Assembly (NCBI GenBank): GCA_051453625.1
Contig: JBOZIK010000001.1
Span: forward strand, 84,322,499-84,374,124
Reading direction: 5' to 3'
Length of the DNA stretch: 51,626 bases
DNA from: Welwitschia mirabilis
Taxonomy: Eukaryota > Gnetophyta > Gnetopsida > Welwitschiales
Position numbers and translations under genes: made by a program. This document shows positions 35,470 to 47,700 of this stretch, in pieces. The notes beneath the pieces are model-generated. The model saw only the letters and a program-made list of their open reading frames with translations. It searched no databases and was not told where the DNA came from. Positions within the stretch are counted from its first letter, which is position 1, and each line of letters opens with the position of its first letter.

Positions 35470-38400
35470 GATTGTCTCTCTTGAAACTATAGGGAATTAG
35501 AGTCCTATAAGAAAAAGATCCTAAGAAATCTTATTAGTCAATTTATATTTAATTAGCTTATTTACAATAAATAAAAATGCAAGATGATATAAAACTAAAG
35601 AATCTAGGATAGCAGTGAAACATTTTTACCTCTGCATCCCAAAGAAACTCAAGAGACCTCATGATTCTCACAAATAAAAAGGCATATTTAATTAACAATA
35701 TTAAGAATCATCTATCTATCTATTTTAAGAAAGAAGGTTAACCTATAATAAACATTTATAGCCCTAAAAATAATCAAGATAAATCTTCCACATTAGGGGA
35801 ATTACAATGAATTATGACAAATAAAATTCAAGTGGCTCATACTAAGGGACTTTAATTAATGCCTACATTATTTGGAGAAATCAGGGAATGAAAACTGAAA
35901 CTCTATAGGAGCTATAATTCTTCAATATTTTATGGTAGAGAATTCCCTCTCAGATATTTCATTTATTAGGTGTAAATACACCTAGTCTAATAGAAGGACA
36001 GGAAGCAATCTAATAATGTCCATCATTAACAAAAATCTTGTTGGAAATGACATAGCAAAGCTCCCAATCGAAGCTTGTAGGTTGAATAGAATAGATTTGG
36101 ATCATTGTCTAATCAAATATAGAATTAAGATAATAACATCCTAGAGGATCCCATTTCAAATGGAATGATACTAGATTACAAGAATAGAAACATAAACTCT
36201 AATAAAAAAAATTTGGAGCTAATATAACAACACTCATCCACTAAATTTTCTCTACAAAGGCCTAAACACCTTAAGAGCCTATATAAAGGACTAGAGGAGG
36301 AAAGACAAAGAAAGATTTAAATAAAAAAAGGACCTAGAGGAAGAAATTTAGAGAATCTAAACTGAGCAAAAAGAGGGAGAAGACCAGGATAGCCTTCATA
36401 ATAGGGAATATCAATGTCTCATGGAACTCCAAGAGATAAATGCAGATGAGAAAAACTACTAGAAAGAATGATTAAAGATTAAGTGGCCTAAAGATGGGGA
36501 TAAACACATCATTTTTTTCTTCCAATAAGCAAACCATCACAGAGATAATAACATGATCAATAGGTTTATTATTAGAGACCATGTAGTTAAAAATGAATAG
36601 GAAACATCTAATGAAATGTAGGCTCACCTCAAGAGAATATGGGAATGGGATGATATCACCCCTCATCTTATTCTAGAAAATAAGAGAATATCTAATGAGG
36701 ATAATACTCACCTTATTAAACCTCTAAGTAGAAAAGAAGTTTAGTCAGTAATGAGGTCAATAAAGAATAATAGAGGTTCAACACTAGACGGGTGACCAGT
36801 CTAACTTTTCAAATATTACTTCTCTATTTTGGGGGACAACATTTAAGATGTCATGCAGGATATTATTTATAAAAAATACATCCTTGGGGAAATGAATGAA
36901 AACAAGATCATTATTATTTCCAAAAAATAAAATGTTAATAAACCAAAAGACTTCAAACCTCTAGGTATTTGCAACATTTTTTTAGAATCTTTATGAAAAT
37001 CATGGTAGGCCATATCACCCTCCTACTCCGTTATGTAATCTCTGAGAACTAAGCCANNNNNNNNNNCTTCATCTAATCCAGATATATTTAGGATCAAATT
37101 CTCTTGACTTATAAAAAGCATAATTTACTCTTCTTATTTGCTAAATTAGACATAGAAAAATCTTATGATTTTGTTAGTTATAAATCTTTTGGTTTTATTC
37201 TTAGGAAAACTGGATTTTACCAAGACATCATTAACTTCTAGTTAGACATGCAAGCTTTAGCTAAATTTAGTGTGGAGGTTAACAACTATAAATCCAAGAT
37301 TTTTTAGTTGGCTAAGGATTAAGACAAGGGGACTTATTATCCTCATATCTTTTTCTATTTTTCACGAATGTCTTATAGGTATTTCTAAAAAGTAATGGAG
37401 TATCTGGTATTAAGATAGGAGGTTAAACATTTATTAATAACCATTATGCAGATGATACAATCATCATGACCAAAGCCTTATGTTAGTAAGCAAGAATCAT
37501 TAAGAATTCAATGAATCTTTTTGTAGAAGCTACAGGTCTCCATACCAATTAGAGTAAATCTAGAATTCATACATTGGGTAGAAACAGTATCAAAGAAGGG
37601 TAAATTTACCAAAATATTGAACACCAAAATAGGAGATCTTTAGGACATCTACTTGGAAATTCCCTTGCGGAATTGGTATAAGATCCTCACTTGAAACTAC
37701 ATTTTTGAATCTATTTAAAGATAATATAATTCTTGGTAAAATAAATTCCTCTCTTCTAAAGGAAAGATTATCCTAGCGAACTCGTGCCTAATTTCTTCTT
37801 TTAGATACATAGATTCCATTATTGCCCCCCTAAAGCACATCATTCAAAATCAATAGAATTCTAAATAAGTTTATTTAGTCAATAGGAAAAGATCAAAATC
37901 ACATTCATCTATGCAAATGGGAGACAATAGCTTATCCTAAAGAGTCTAGAGGCTAGGGTATCTAGAGAATAGAGGACTATCTCCTCATAGGAGCTTACCA
38001 GATCCTTAAAAGGCTTTCTAAGTAAGGATAGCTCTGGAGTAATTTGATCAATTACAAGTACCCTAATTGGAACACCATTGAGGGAGAATCTTATCTATGA
38101 AAACATCTTAGCAAAGCTAGAATAAATTCGATAAACTTGAACATATGCAATAAAGACATAACTAATCAAATCCTTCTCAAAAAATATGAAAATGATAACA
38201 CTTATAAGAAATTCTAAAAGGGTCAAATTCCAAATAAAATCAAGACATTTTGCTAATCGAAGGATCATAACAGAATCCTCACAAGAGACCATCCACACAA
38301 GAAGGGCTTCCAGTTTAACACTACTTATCTAATCTGTCAGTTTTGTCCTAAAGATACTAATCACCTTTTCATCAATGCAACTAGAGTGACAAATTAATGA

Positions 38401-38560
38401 CAATTATGATGAATTACTATAAGCTCTGCAATACATCTGATACATGAAAGAATGATGGGATTTGCTTGACTTATTAGTAAATATGGCATATAAGAAATAA
38501 TTTAAATTTTAATTACGCCTCCTTCTATTCCCAAATACTACCAAGAGAATCAAATACTAT
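35470..38560 (+). pseudogene. LINE ORF2 relic (endonuclease, reverse transcriptase, zinc region)
   Basis: Endonuclease: near 35479 the frame reads S-stop-NYRELESYKKKILRNLI, the SWNxRGL start with Trp changed to a stop. Further on, DISFIRCKYT-stop-SNRRTGSN and LDHCLI (36094-36114, normally SDHCPI) mark its end. Reverse transcriptase: IKPLSRKEV near 36715, KLDIEKSYDFV at 37143-37175, LRKTGFYQDIINF near 37200, an RQGDPLSPYLF equivalent near 37320-37350, and an intact HYADDTIIM with YADD at 37445-37456. Downstream, GRSLGHLLGNSL (YLGLPLG region) near 37640 and CQFCPKDTNHLFINAT near 38335 (zf-RVT type). Frames shift often and stops are frequent. A 10-N gap is at 37057. It would have nicked and copied DNA for LINE transposition; it is dead now. 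Minus-strand frames at 36472 and 38095 are shadows. Confidence 0.85.
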
Positions 38561-38619
38561 CACTTATAAATCAGAATAGCTATGGAAGCAACTCCTACTG
38601 TTGAAGTGTCTGATCTTGG

Positions 38620-39760
38620 TCTATTTAAAGGATGCCCCGAGTTGTGGGAGAAGGCACAGACCATGGGGTGGGGAGCCCTTCTGCATAAGCTCAAGGGATA
38701 GATAAGTACCGATATCACTCCATTCTATAGAATATGGAGAGGATAGCAAATTACTTTTAGGAGAATCTCCATCAAAATCACTGAAAACTCTTTTTCTAGA
38801 CTCTTGGAAATCCCAGCTGCTAGTGAGAGAATTACTCTTGGAAGCAAAGAACAATGGGAGGTGCTCCACTTTTTTCCTAGCAGGGCTCATAAGCTGCCTA
38901 GTGGGTGCATCAGCTATAAGATGCTTCCATCCTCTTGGGGATTAGGTGCTAAAATAATAAACTGATACTTTATTTATTCTAGTTTCTACTTGAAACTATC
39001 AGGCCTGTACTTTACATTTCTTATATTCCTAGACCTAGGGTACCAAATTAACCTACCCTTCTTTTTCATTTAGGCATTATGTTACAAAGACACTGCAAGA
39101 TACTTAAGATTAATTATGGCTCTTTAGAGGGTAGCCAGTGATATTATGACATGATAGGCCACTCCTCCCCCTTGGCGACACCCTTAGGAGATCCCTCCTA
39201 AGAGAAAATCAAAGAGGAAAGCTGCTACAGATGAAGCCTCTCATTCTGAGGGGAATGTTGAACAGAGAAACCTTAGCTCTTAGAAATGAATGACTTCACC
39301 CACAAAACCTTAGACAAAAAATTCAAATTCACCCCCAATGTAGGAAGAAATAGCCCAGGAGAATTCTCCAACCAGACCCTAGGATTAAAAGGAGTAATCC
39401 CATGGTCAAGCTCAAAAAGAGCCTAGCCTAAGAGTAGTCCTAGTCACACCCATGAGTTGACCACAAATTCTACATCGGGAGAGAGTTAGCATGATTTTGA
39501 GGAAGACATAGACATGGACACTGTAAAAAAAAGGGCTATTCTTTTCATAATTCATGAGATGAAAAGATGTCCATTTGTGACCCAAGAATCTCTCATAAAT
39601 CTCTACCATAGGCAATCAAGTTAAGCTACTAGAAGAAAGTGCTTGAACTGCATCCAGATAAGAATCAAGCAAGAGATAAAGAGTTCAAGGAGGTTAATTA
39701 TGCTTTTGAGGTGCTATTAGATGAAATGGAATGTTTCTTACTAGATCATAATTATGGCAA
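38620..39760 (+). pseudogene. Unrecognised decayed coding stretch in the LINE 3' part, higher GC
   Basis: From about 38632 to 38945 one plus-strand frame stays open for about 105 codons except for two TAG stops, with GWGALLHKLKG, DITPFYRIWRG and ENSFSRLLEIPAASERITL. The pattern FY..W....ITF...SI.I...FS.LLEIP faintly resembles plant transposon-associated gag-like (putative plant transposon protein) domains, but I cannot name it. After 39150 it becomes Ser/Pro/Lys-rich (PPKRKSKRKAATDEASHSEG), probably disordered and stop-rich. The GC content and open frame differ from the surroundings. It could be an extended LINE C-terminus, a captured sequence or a nested insertion. The minus-strand frames at 38621-38890 and 39412-39615 overlap it and are considered shadows. 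Confidence 0.4.
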
Positions 39761-39789
39761 CCTCTTCTTTTTTAGGGTATACTAATCTT

Positions 39790-40150
39790 TAATTATTTTA
39801 GGTTATTCACATATCTTAGTTTTAGTTTTTGTTAGTTCTTTTTCTAAGGGGCACGTTCACCCCCAATTTTGCCCTGTTTATAGTCTATCTCTATGTATAC
39901 TAGAGAATATTCTTCTTCTTGTTAAGCAATTTACTTTTCCACATCAAGATAGGATGATCTTACCACCTTATGTAAATTCTCTATTCCTTTTAGGTTATTT
40001 ACCTAGCTTAGTTCTACTTTTTGCTAGGTCTTCTCCCCAAGGTGCTTAAACCCCAATTTTTCCCTGTTTTCAGTTTGTCTTTATGTATACTATAGAATAT
40101 TCCCTTTTTGTCAAATGGTTCACTTCTTCCAATTAAGCTAGGGCATTTCC
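39790..40150 (+). repeat. 192-bp tandem duplication in the LINE 3' UTR
   Basis: Two units about 192 bp apart: TTTTAGGTTATTCACATATC near 39797 and TTTTAGGTTATTTACCTAGC near 39989. Each continues with AAGGxGCxxxxACCCCAATTTTxCCCTGTTT and TATGTATACT. Downstream, 40150-40200 is a C-rich tract before the A tail. The minus-strand Gly-rich frame at 40014-40250 is the shadow of this tract. Confidence 0.75.
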
Positions 40151-40246
40151 CCACACACCCCACCTCCCCTCCCCCACCCAACCCCCCCTTCCCAACCCCA
40201 CAACTAAATTTTCTAGTTAATATATTTTCATTTCTTTCAAAAAAAA

Positions 40247-40259
40247 TCATTCACCCATG
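40247..40259. repeat. LINE target site duplication, right
   Basis: TCATTCACCCATG directly after the A tail; pairs with 33300-33312. Confidence 0.6.
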
Positions 40260-41096
40260 TCATTGATGTAGAAAATTTCATATTTTATGCTAAATGAATA
40301 TTCATACATTTATTTCAAGAAGCAAATCTATTTTAAAAATGAAATTAATTTTAAAATAAAATATTCTAATAAAAGAGAGTTCTAATATATTTCTTGTACA
40401 AAAATTCATGAATGTGAAAGATTAAGTCATTTCTTTTAAATAGGTAATTGGTCTTGATTTAAATGTTATAGTGTAAAATAAGACTTTATTTGTTCTATAA
40501 ATTTATAAGTAATCTTAAATCTTTATAAGAAAATTTTTGAAAAGTATTATGATGGATATGTACTATAATTTTGTAATGCATTTCCTATACTATGCTATAT
40601 CAACCTTTTATTGGTTAACTCTAAAAATATTTATTCCAAGTTCATATGGTATTACATCTTCTTTTATTGAGTATTTGATATCCATGTTCTATTAATGTTT
40701 TTATTGGGTTACATATACCTTATATAAGGGTGGAATTTTCTCCATTCCTAGGTATTAATAAGTAAGACTTATGTTTGATATCTTAAAGTTTATACTTAGT
40801 AACCTCCCAATGTCCTTTGTGTGTATCATGTGTAGGTATATTAGTAAAATATTATTTACATGGAAAAAAACTAGTAAGCTTATATTTTATGCATGCATCT
40901 CTTAAGAATATTTCCATCTGAGAGAGATTATTTAAACTAGTAAAGTAATAGGAAATATTTCACCTTATAAGAAATAGTTGTAATATCTTCATTAATATTA
41001 AGATCCTTTAAAATGTAATAAACCTATAAAAAATTGGCTAATAACTACTTGTTCTAGTTTAATGTAGATTATACTAATATAATAATTGTAACAGTT
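40260..41096. other. Spacer, no gene recognised
   Basis: AT-rich with no coding support. On the minus strand CCTTATATAAGG near 40718-40729 is a palindromic TATA-like sequence, but there is no other promoter evidence. Confidence 0.45.
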
Positions 41097-41301
41097 ACAA
41101 AAAAAACACCATTAAGTAAAGAATTGCATCTCAAATAATAATATGCTAATAAATAAATAATCTAGTAATTAAACTAACCTATGGAGCCCATGAGATAAAA
41201 ATTAATTTTATTTATTTTCTATTTAACTATTTGGGCTAAGTATTTTGACCTTGAAAAATCTAGATGTGATAAGATTCTATGACTAGTAGGTCTTTATAAC
41301 A
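41097..41301 (-). repeat. Short copia LTR (3' LTR in element orientation)
   Basis: About 205 bp from TGTAACAGTTACA to TCTTTATAACA, with TG/CA ends. On the minus strand it directly follows a purine-rich stretch (AAAGAAGATA) downstream of the RNase H end of pol. It is homologous to 16433-16650. The opposite LTR was not found, so the borders rest on the two-copy comparison and terminal dinucleotides. Confidence 0.5.
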
Positions 41302-41324
41302 TATCTTCTTTACATCAAATGCAA

Positions 41325-44150
41325 TTATTTTGGATTATGCATAAAATAAATGCTAGAATAAAAAAATATTTCATTATTTAAAATGCCTTCATTGATCATG
41401 TAAAGTTTCCTCAAACATTTAGATATATTTAAAGACTTATTTAATAAATAGATCTCTTGGATAAATTGAAATCTAACATCAACACATTTATTCTCCTTAT
41501 GATACATCTAGTTCTTTGTCAAAGTGATTTCACTCTAGTTATCACAATAAACTATAGTTACTACTATCATAATGTTAAATCAACAATAAAAACCTCTTAA
41601 ACAAATAATTTTATTTATTTCCTTTATCATAACCATATATTATACCTCTATAGTGAATAATTGTATATTATAATTTTGTCTTTCAACTAATGGGATCACT
41701 TGAAATTGTAAAAATATAGCTTGTTAAAGATCCCCTCTTATCTACATTACTAGCAAAATAAAAATCAACATAATCAATAATAGTACTAAAATGGTTACAA
41801 CTCCTTTCATTTACCAAAGCCACATCTAAGAAATCCATTAAACATTGTAAAATTCATGGAACTACCTACTAACTAACTTTTTCTAAATGCTTCATATATC
41901 TGCTTATCACATTAATAGCATGTCCAATATTTAAATAATGCCTACCATGGCATACATCATGCTACCAACTACATTAACATAAGAAATACTTGACATGTGC
42001 TTAACCTATTCTTTAGACTATGAATATAAACGTAACAAGAGTTTAAAATGTCTAGCAGTTAGAGTGCTCATAGATTTATACCCTTACATGTCAAAGTGCT
42101 CAAGGACTTTCTTAATGTACTTATTTTAGGGTAATTATAGGTTACTTATTGTTAGTCTTTATAAATCTCCATCCTCAAAATGTTTTTTTTCCTCTCTTTT
42201 TTTTAATGAAATCTTAAATCTTAAACTCGTCACTAGGCTTTAACTTTAGCTTCTTGATTGTTATCATGTTACTAACTACAATGAATATGTCATTAACATA
42301 TAATATCAAATAGACAAAATAACCATTTAGAAGTATTCCATAATACACATAAGTAGCATAGTTACTACTATAATAATCATAACCAATCAAGAAAGAGTTT
42401 AACCATTTGTACCACTATCATAGAGATTAATTCAAGCTATATAATTATTTTTTCAATAAGAAAATAAGGTCTTCCTTTCTCTAATAATTAATCTCTATAA
42501 CGAATACATGTAGATGTGTTATTCAATCTTATGATGTAGAAATTTATCTTAACATCAAACTATTTTAGCTCTAAGTTGAACAATGCAATCATAGAAAGAA
42601 ATATTTGGATAAAGATATGATCTATAACTAGAAAAACAAACTTTAATAAAGTCTATACCATCCTTTTACTTATATCCATTTACAACCAACTGCATCTTAT
42701 ATCTTACATTTTTAGCCCTTAAGATTTATTCTTTTTTCTTTAAGAATATTTTTCAGCTCATAATATTCTTACCTTAGGTGATTCTAACAATTCTAAAGTC
42801 TTATCCTCATGAAGAGATTCAACCTTCTACATTATAGTAGTGGTTCACTAAACACACTTTCTACCTAAATTTCTTTATAATAAGTGGAAGACTCTTAAGA
42901 GTTATTACTTTTTATCATAAATAATGCATAATAAATCATTCCTACATAGCTAAAACTCTATGGTGGATTAATTTATCTCTTTTATCTTTTAATAGTAATG
43001 ATATATTGTTACACTTAAGATGCATCATTCTTAGTATGTCATGCATATCTTCCTCCTAAATAAGTCAAAATAAAAATTATATCTTACACTTCCCTTAAAG
43101 CTTTAAATTATAACTCCATCTACTTATTGAATTTTTTGTTTTTCTTTGAATCAAAAAGCTCCTTTTTTAAGTTTAATATATCACCTTACTCAAAAATAAA
43201 ATCTCTAGTTATGAGAGTTTTGAATGAATTAGGATCAATGCATCATAGTCTATATCATCTTATCCTTGATGTATAATTTAGATAAACTCATTTCTTAGAC
43301 TTAGGATCTAACTTTTCATCATTAACATAAAAATACATGGAATAACAAAAAAGTCTCAAATTAAAATAATTAACAAGAGTGCTAAACATAGCTCTTTTTA
43401 GATGTCTTTAATTAAATGGCTATCAAAGGAGTCTTATTTATCAAGTAGACTATAAAAAATTCTTCAATTCAAAACTCTTTTTAATAGTCTATCATTAAAA
43501 AGAATATAGTAAGCTATTTTTAAAATCATTTATTCATGTGGACTATAACTTTATTCTACTATGATGTATTGTTGACTATGAGATATCTCATAATGATTTC
43601 ATTCTTTTAGAAATCATCAAGTTTTCTCTTACATAATTACATTCCATTATGTATTCTAAGGTATTTAATATTCTTTTACTTATACTTCATAATTATAGAC
43701 TTTTATTTTTTAAAATACATCATTCTTATTATTTAAAATATACACCCATACCTTAGTCAAATAATTATCAATAAACATCCTCCTTTAGAAGGAATTTATG
43801 AGAAACCTAAAAGATATAAATGGATAAATCCAAAGCACATAGCTTTACCAAACTTCAAATTGTAATACTTTCCAAAGATATAATTCTCACATACATCTAC
43901 ATTTTCAAGTTCTTAACTACTAAGTAAACCTTATTTTCTTAAGACTATCATACTGCCCTCAATATATGTTCCAAAAAATATATATCATAATTGAGTACTC
44001 TTAGCATCTGTATCTTTTGATAAGGAAATTATTATTTTATAAATCATTATACTACCCTAAAAAAGTAAATGTTGTTCCTTCTCTATCCTTTTCTTATAAC
44101 AAGAGTACCCCTAGAAACCTTCAATATGAACTTGTCACTAAAAGAATCAA
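41325..44150 (-). pseudogene. Ty1/copia pol relic
   Basis: Minus-strand peptides follow the copia order from right to left. GAG-pre-integrase: VDVCENYIFGKYYKLKFGK near 43850-43910. Integrase: NEIIMRYLIVNNTS near 43580-43620 and KLDPKSKK with ITRDFIF near 43195-43320. Reverse transcriptase: VGCKWI near 42673-42690, a QLDVKTAFLHG equivalent near 42545, and YVND at 42289-42300, where the catalytic box should be YVDD. RNase H: SYVNVVGSMMYAM near 41930-41995, VDKRGSLTSYIFT near 41740, and KCVDVRFQFIQE near 41450-41490. Stops interrupt every domain. Gag is short or missing: only about 300 bp lie between the protease region and the promoter-like segment at 44470. The 60-codon minus frame at 41325-41507 is the RNase H end of this pol. 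Confidence 0.8.
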
Positions 44151-44469
44151 GTATACTTAAAAAGATGAGATTCTTCTTTTAAGTTTTGAAGATATTAGAC
44201 ATTTCATAATGTCTTGATCAAATCATTATGTATTTAATTTAGACTATACCTATTTGCATGATCTTATAAGAAATATCATTCCTCTTTAAGATAGTCCTTG
44301 TTATTGCAATTTTCATTTTAATATCATTCCTCATCAAGTTTAAATCAATAAGGACTAATCTACTAACTTATTATTACTAATGTTAGTTCTTATGTTTATA
44401 TTAAAATTATATTTAATATGTAATAATATTAAATTAACATTAATACACAACATAAGCAATATAGATAGA

Positions 44470-44760
44470 GAATTTTAAAAAAATCACACTTGACTTTATT
44501 ACTAATTGCACTTCAAATGCATTCACTTATAAATAGTAATTCCTTCATGGAGGAAACAAAACTCAATACTAAGAAGAACTTCTTTCACAAGCATATGGAT
44601 CCCTTACTTGAATTGGTCCAATATCACAAGCAAAGATGATGTCAAGAAGATGAAAAATTGGGATGCCTAAATGGGTTTTTATAGATTTGGATAGGCAGTA
44701 GATGGGGCTTATAATTATTACATTACTATAATTGATAGGAAGTGGTTGCAACATAAATTT
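44470..44760 (-). promoter_or_regulatory. LTR-promoter-like segment with TATA box (minus strand)
   Basis: The minus strand has CTATAAAAA at 44676-44684 followed by CCCATTTAGGCATCCCAA. The plus strand at 49602 has CTATAAATACCC and then TTAGGCATCC. Both continue, after different distances, into AAGTAAGGGATxCAT and TTGTGAAAGAA (44600-44575 minus; 50175-50205 plus). It lies upstream of the copia pol in the same orientation and could be its 5' LTR R-U5 region, but it does not resemble the 205-bp LTR at 41097. The 61-codon minus frame (44569-44754) covers this segment and is not a supported gene. Confidence 0.4.
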
Positions 44761-47700
44761 AGTAATAGATGAAATGACTAATTTTTAGTTACAAATCATG
44801 ATCTACCTTGGACTTTTCTAGAAGAGATAGAGAAATAAGGTAACTAACTATTCATATTAAATAATCCATGAATGACCTATCACCTTAGCTTCTTTAAAGC
44901 TTGGTAAAAGACCTTTGTCTTCTTCCTTTATCTAGATGACTAGAAGGTGGATAAAGCTCCTAAATCCATTGCTTGATCCTTAAATAAACTTAGTTTGATC
45001 ATTAGATTGATTTTTTAGCTCCAATGCATTAAGAATATCTATAATGCATTCCAAATGATTATGCCATCTATATTAATTAGCATAAAGGTGTTTCGTTGAG
45101 AGCCTTTCATGATGTTAAAGCTTGTTATTATCTTGTTCATTGTCTATTAAACATATAATAATGAGATCATGATTGATTATGTTTAGAAAAATATCAAGAA
45201 AGTGTCAAAAAGTGTTTAAGATTTATTAACATTTTTTCTATCTTTATAACTTTTTTATACATCAAGTTTATTATTTTATAGCCTAGTTTAAATTACCATT
45301 ATTACCTTGATAAGGTCTTGCTTAACATGTAGGTCTATAGTAACTCTATTAGTATAATGATTATTTCACATAATTATGGTACCCTTGACATTGTGGTAGA
45401 CAGCATAGTTGTGGAGGTAGAACTAGAGTTATAGAAGTATCAAGAGTGTCATCTTGAAATACCACTATAATTTATTTAACTATGTTAGGCACATGTTATC
45501 ATGCTCCATAAGAGTGATTTCAATGGTTGATTTGCATGCAAAGAACATAAATTTTAGAGTTCTTAGTAGTTATTGAGTAAAAGCTTTTTTCTTTTTATTG
45601 AACTTGAGGTATAACAGTATGTGGTTTTATTGAGTGATAGGTTAGTTTAACATTGTAGGTTATATTGGTGTTGCAGAATTTTATACACATGCTTTAACTA
45701 ACACTTAATATTTTTACATAAACATAAAAATCATTATTTTATGCATCATTTCTTCCATATCATTAATCCTTATTGATTGTTCTTGAGTAAAATATGGTTA
45801 CTTTATTAGTCTTATTAGCCATCTTTTGCTTTATTTAACTATTTTTTCCCCAAAATCATAAATAATTCTTCAAGTGTTCTTTTTTTTTTAATATGGCTTC
45901 TTTATTACAATATCAAGATTTTTCCTTACATATTTGTCTAGTCTTGTAATGAAAATTGATAGCAGTGTTAATGAAATAAAAACCCATGATGAGGATTCAA
46001 TTAATAAAGTATATAAAATACTCATATAACTTCTCATAGTCCTCTTCCTCCTTTTAATAAAAAGTATTAGTTATTTATGTAAAGTATATGTCTTATTATT
46101 AGAAAGGAAGTTCCCTAGAAAAGAATTCTTAAATTCCTTCTTAAATGAAATTAGACTTTATAGGATTAGCAACCATAAGTTTTATTTATCTTTTAGTATC
46201 ATCCTAAATGTAATGATTTTATATTATTTGTATTTCTTATTAGGAGTTATAGCATGTTTTAAAATTCTACTAGACATATCATAAATCATCCATTTTTATT
46301 CCATAGAAGGATGGAAATAATTATATGTTTTTAATTTTTATATTTATTCTAGGTGAAATAGTAATGGTTTACCTTGAATTTATTCATATTAAAAGTTTAA
46401 TTCTTTTAATGTTTACTTTGATTAATCTTTATTTAAAAACTATGAATCTCTGTAGTTTTTAAATTAAGCTTACTATAGAAAATATACTTTAAGTTGTTTT
46501 TATAATAAATAATATGATAAAGAGAGTTGTTTTGGTTGCAGTACTAAATTTTATATTGATGCAAGGTATTACAGAAGATTTTATTAAGGTATTAAAGTTG
46601 AAGATTAATCCTAGCATAGGTGCTATTAGGATATTTAATCTCAATATACTAGGTAGTTGACCTATACTTATTAGAGGTGTAAAGTTGGAAAAATTTGATC
46701 CTAAAGGTCAATTATGATCAAGATTCAAACTTCAAAATATGGGTATTTTTACATTCTAAGTTGAAAAAGAAAAAGTAAAATGTTATCCAATTCCAAATTT
46801 TGGTATAGTGTTTTTATTTTATACTATATATCTTTATTCATGCTTTTGATTGTATAAGATTATTACTAAAGTAATATAGGCATTCCTACATTTTGCTCTT
46901 GAGTTGAATTGTGTAGTAATAACATCATTAACTAACTACACTCCCATGGTTCAACTTCATTCATTTATAACACATAGAGAAGTCCTTAAAATGAATATGA
47001 AATAGTTCATTCTGCAAAAACAATTGTACTACAAGCTTTGAAATCTTCCACTCCTTCTTTAGAAGTGAAAGAGTGATTTTTAATTTCTTCAATCATATTT
47101 TTATAAGATAAGATATGTTTCTCCCACTTGTTAACTAGGTGAACTTATTTTCATATACCTCAATTTTGTGTAACTGAAGTAGGTGATTAAAGAGGCTTTT
47201 TATCTAAATTTAAAAAGGCCTTAATTATTGTTAAAAAGAGTAGTTAAAAAGTATAATTTAATTTTCTTTATACCACTTATTAAATCCCTTCTTTGAATTA
47301 TATTTAATAATAATTTCTTGCTAATATTGGGATGTTCTTGATTTTTATTATATTTTTCCTCAAATTTAGACAAAACAAGAACTCTTTGAAGGTTATCTTG
47401 TTATTTAGTATTATTTGTTAGGAAGTTTATATGTTTAATAACTTGATCTTTTAGTGATGATATGATTTTCTTGTTATTTCTAGTCAAGGACTTACACAAA
47501 TCATGCATTAATAGGTTAAATTTCTATTTCACATTGGTTGCTTACTAGTGTTTTTTCTTCTTTTTGAATTTTAACCACATATAATTATTTTAACATGTAA
47601 GATAATTTAAAAAAATCATAGACACTATCATCCTAACATTCTATTTCTCTAAGAATTACTTTGTTTTACCATCTTAAGTTGTAGATATTTTATGAATGAT

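Larger units (their letters stand above)
33313..40246 (+). mobile_element. Nearly full-length L1-type LINE, inactive
   Basis: About 6.9 kb including an 855-N gap. Order: 5' region, ORF1 with CCHC knuckles, ORF2 endonuclease, reverse transcriptase and C-terminal zinc region, an extra decayed coding stretch, a 3' UTR with a 192-bp duplication, and an A tail (40239-40246). A diverged 13-bp direct repeat flanks it directly after the A tail, as expected for target-primed reverse transcription. Both ORFs contain many stops, so it cannot move. ORF1 plus EN-RT with YADD and a zf-RVT-like end is the standard plant L1 layout. Confidence 0.8.

Noticed and set aside
38621-38890. 89-codon minus-strand frame
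   Set aside because: Overlaps a better-looking plus-strand frame with the same extent and has no recognisable features.
40014-40250. Gly-rich minus-strand frame
   Set aside because: Produced by the C-rich tract of the LINE 3' UTR.
46535-47067. Semi-coherent plus-strand peptide
   Set aside because: About nine stops in 177 codons is not convincingly below chance for this AT content, and no family was recognised.
47449-47460. SDDM reading as a possible RT active-site box
   Set aside because: No neighbouring RT motifs in frame; likely chance.
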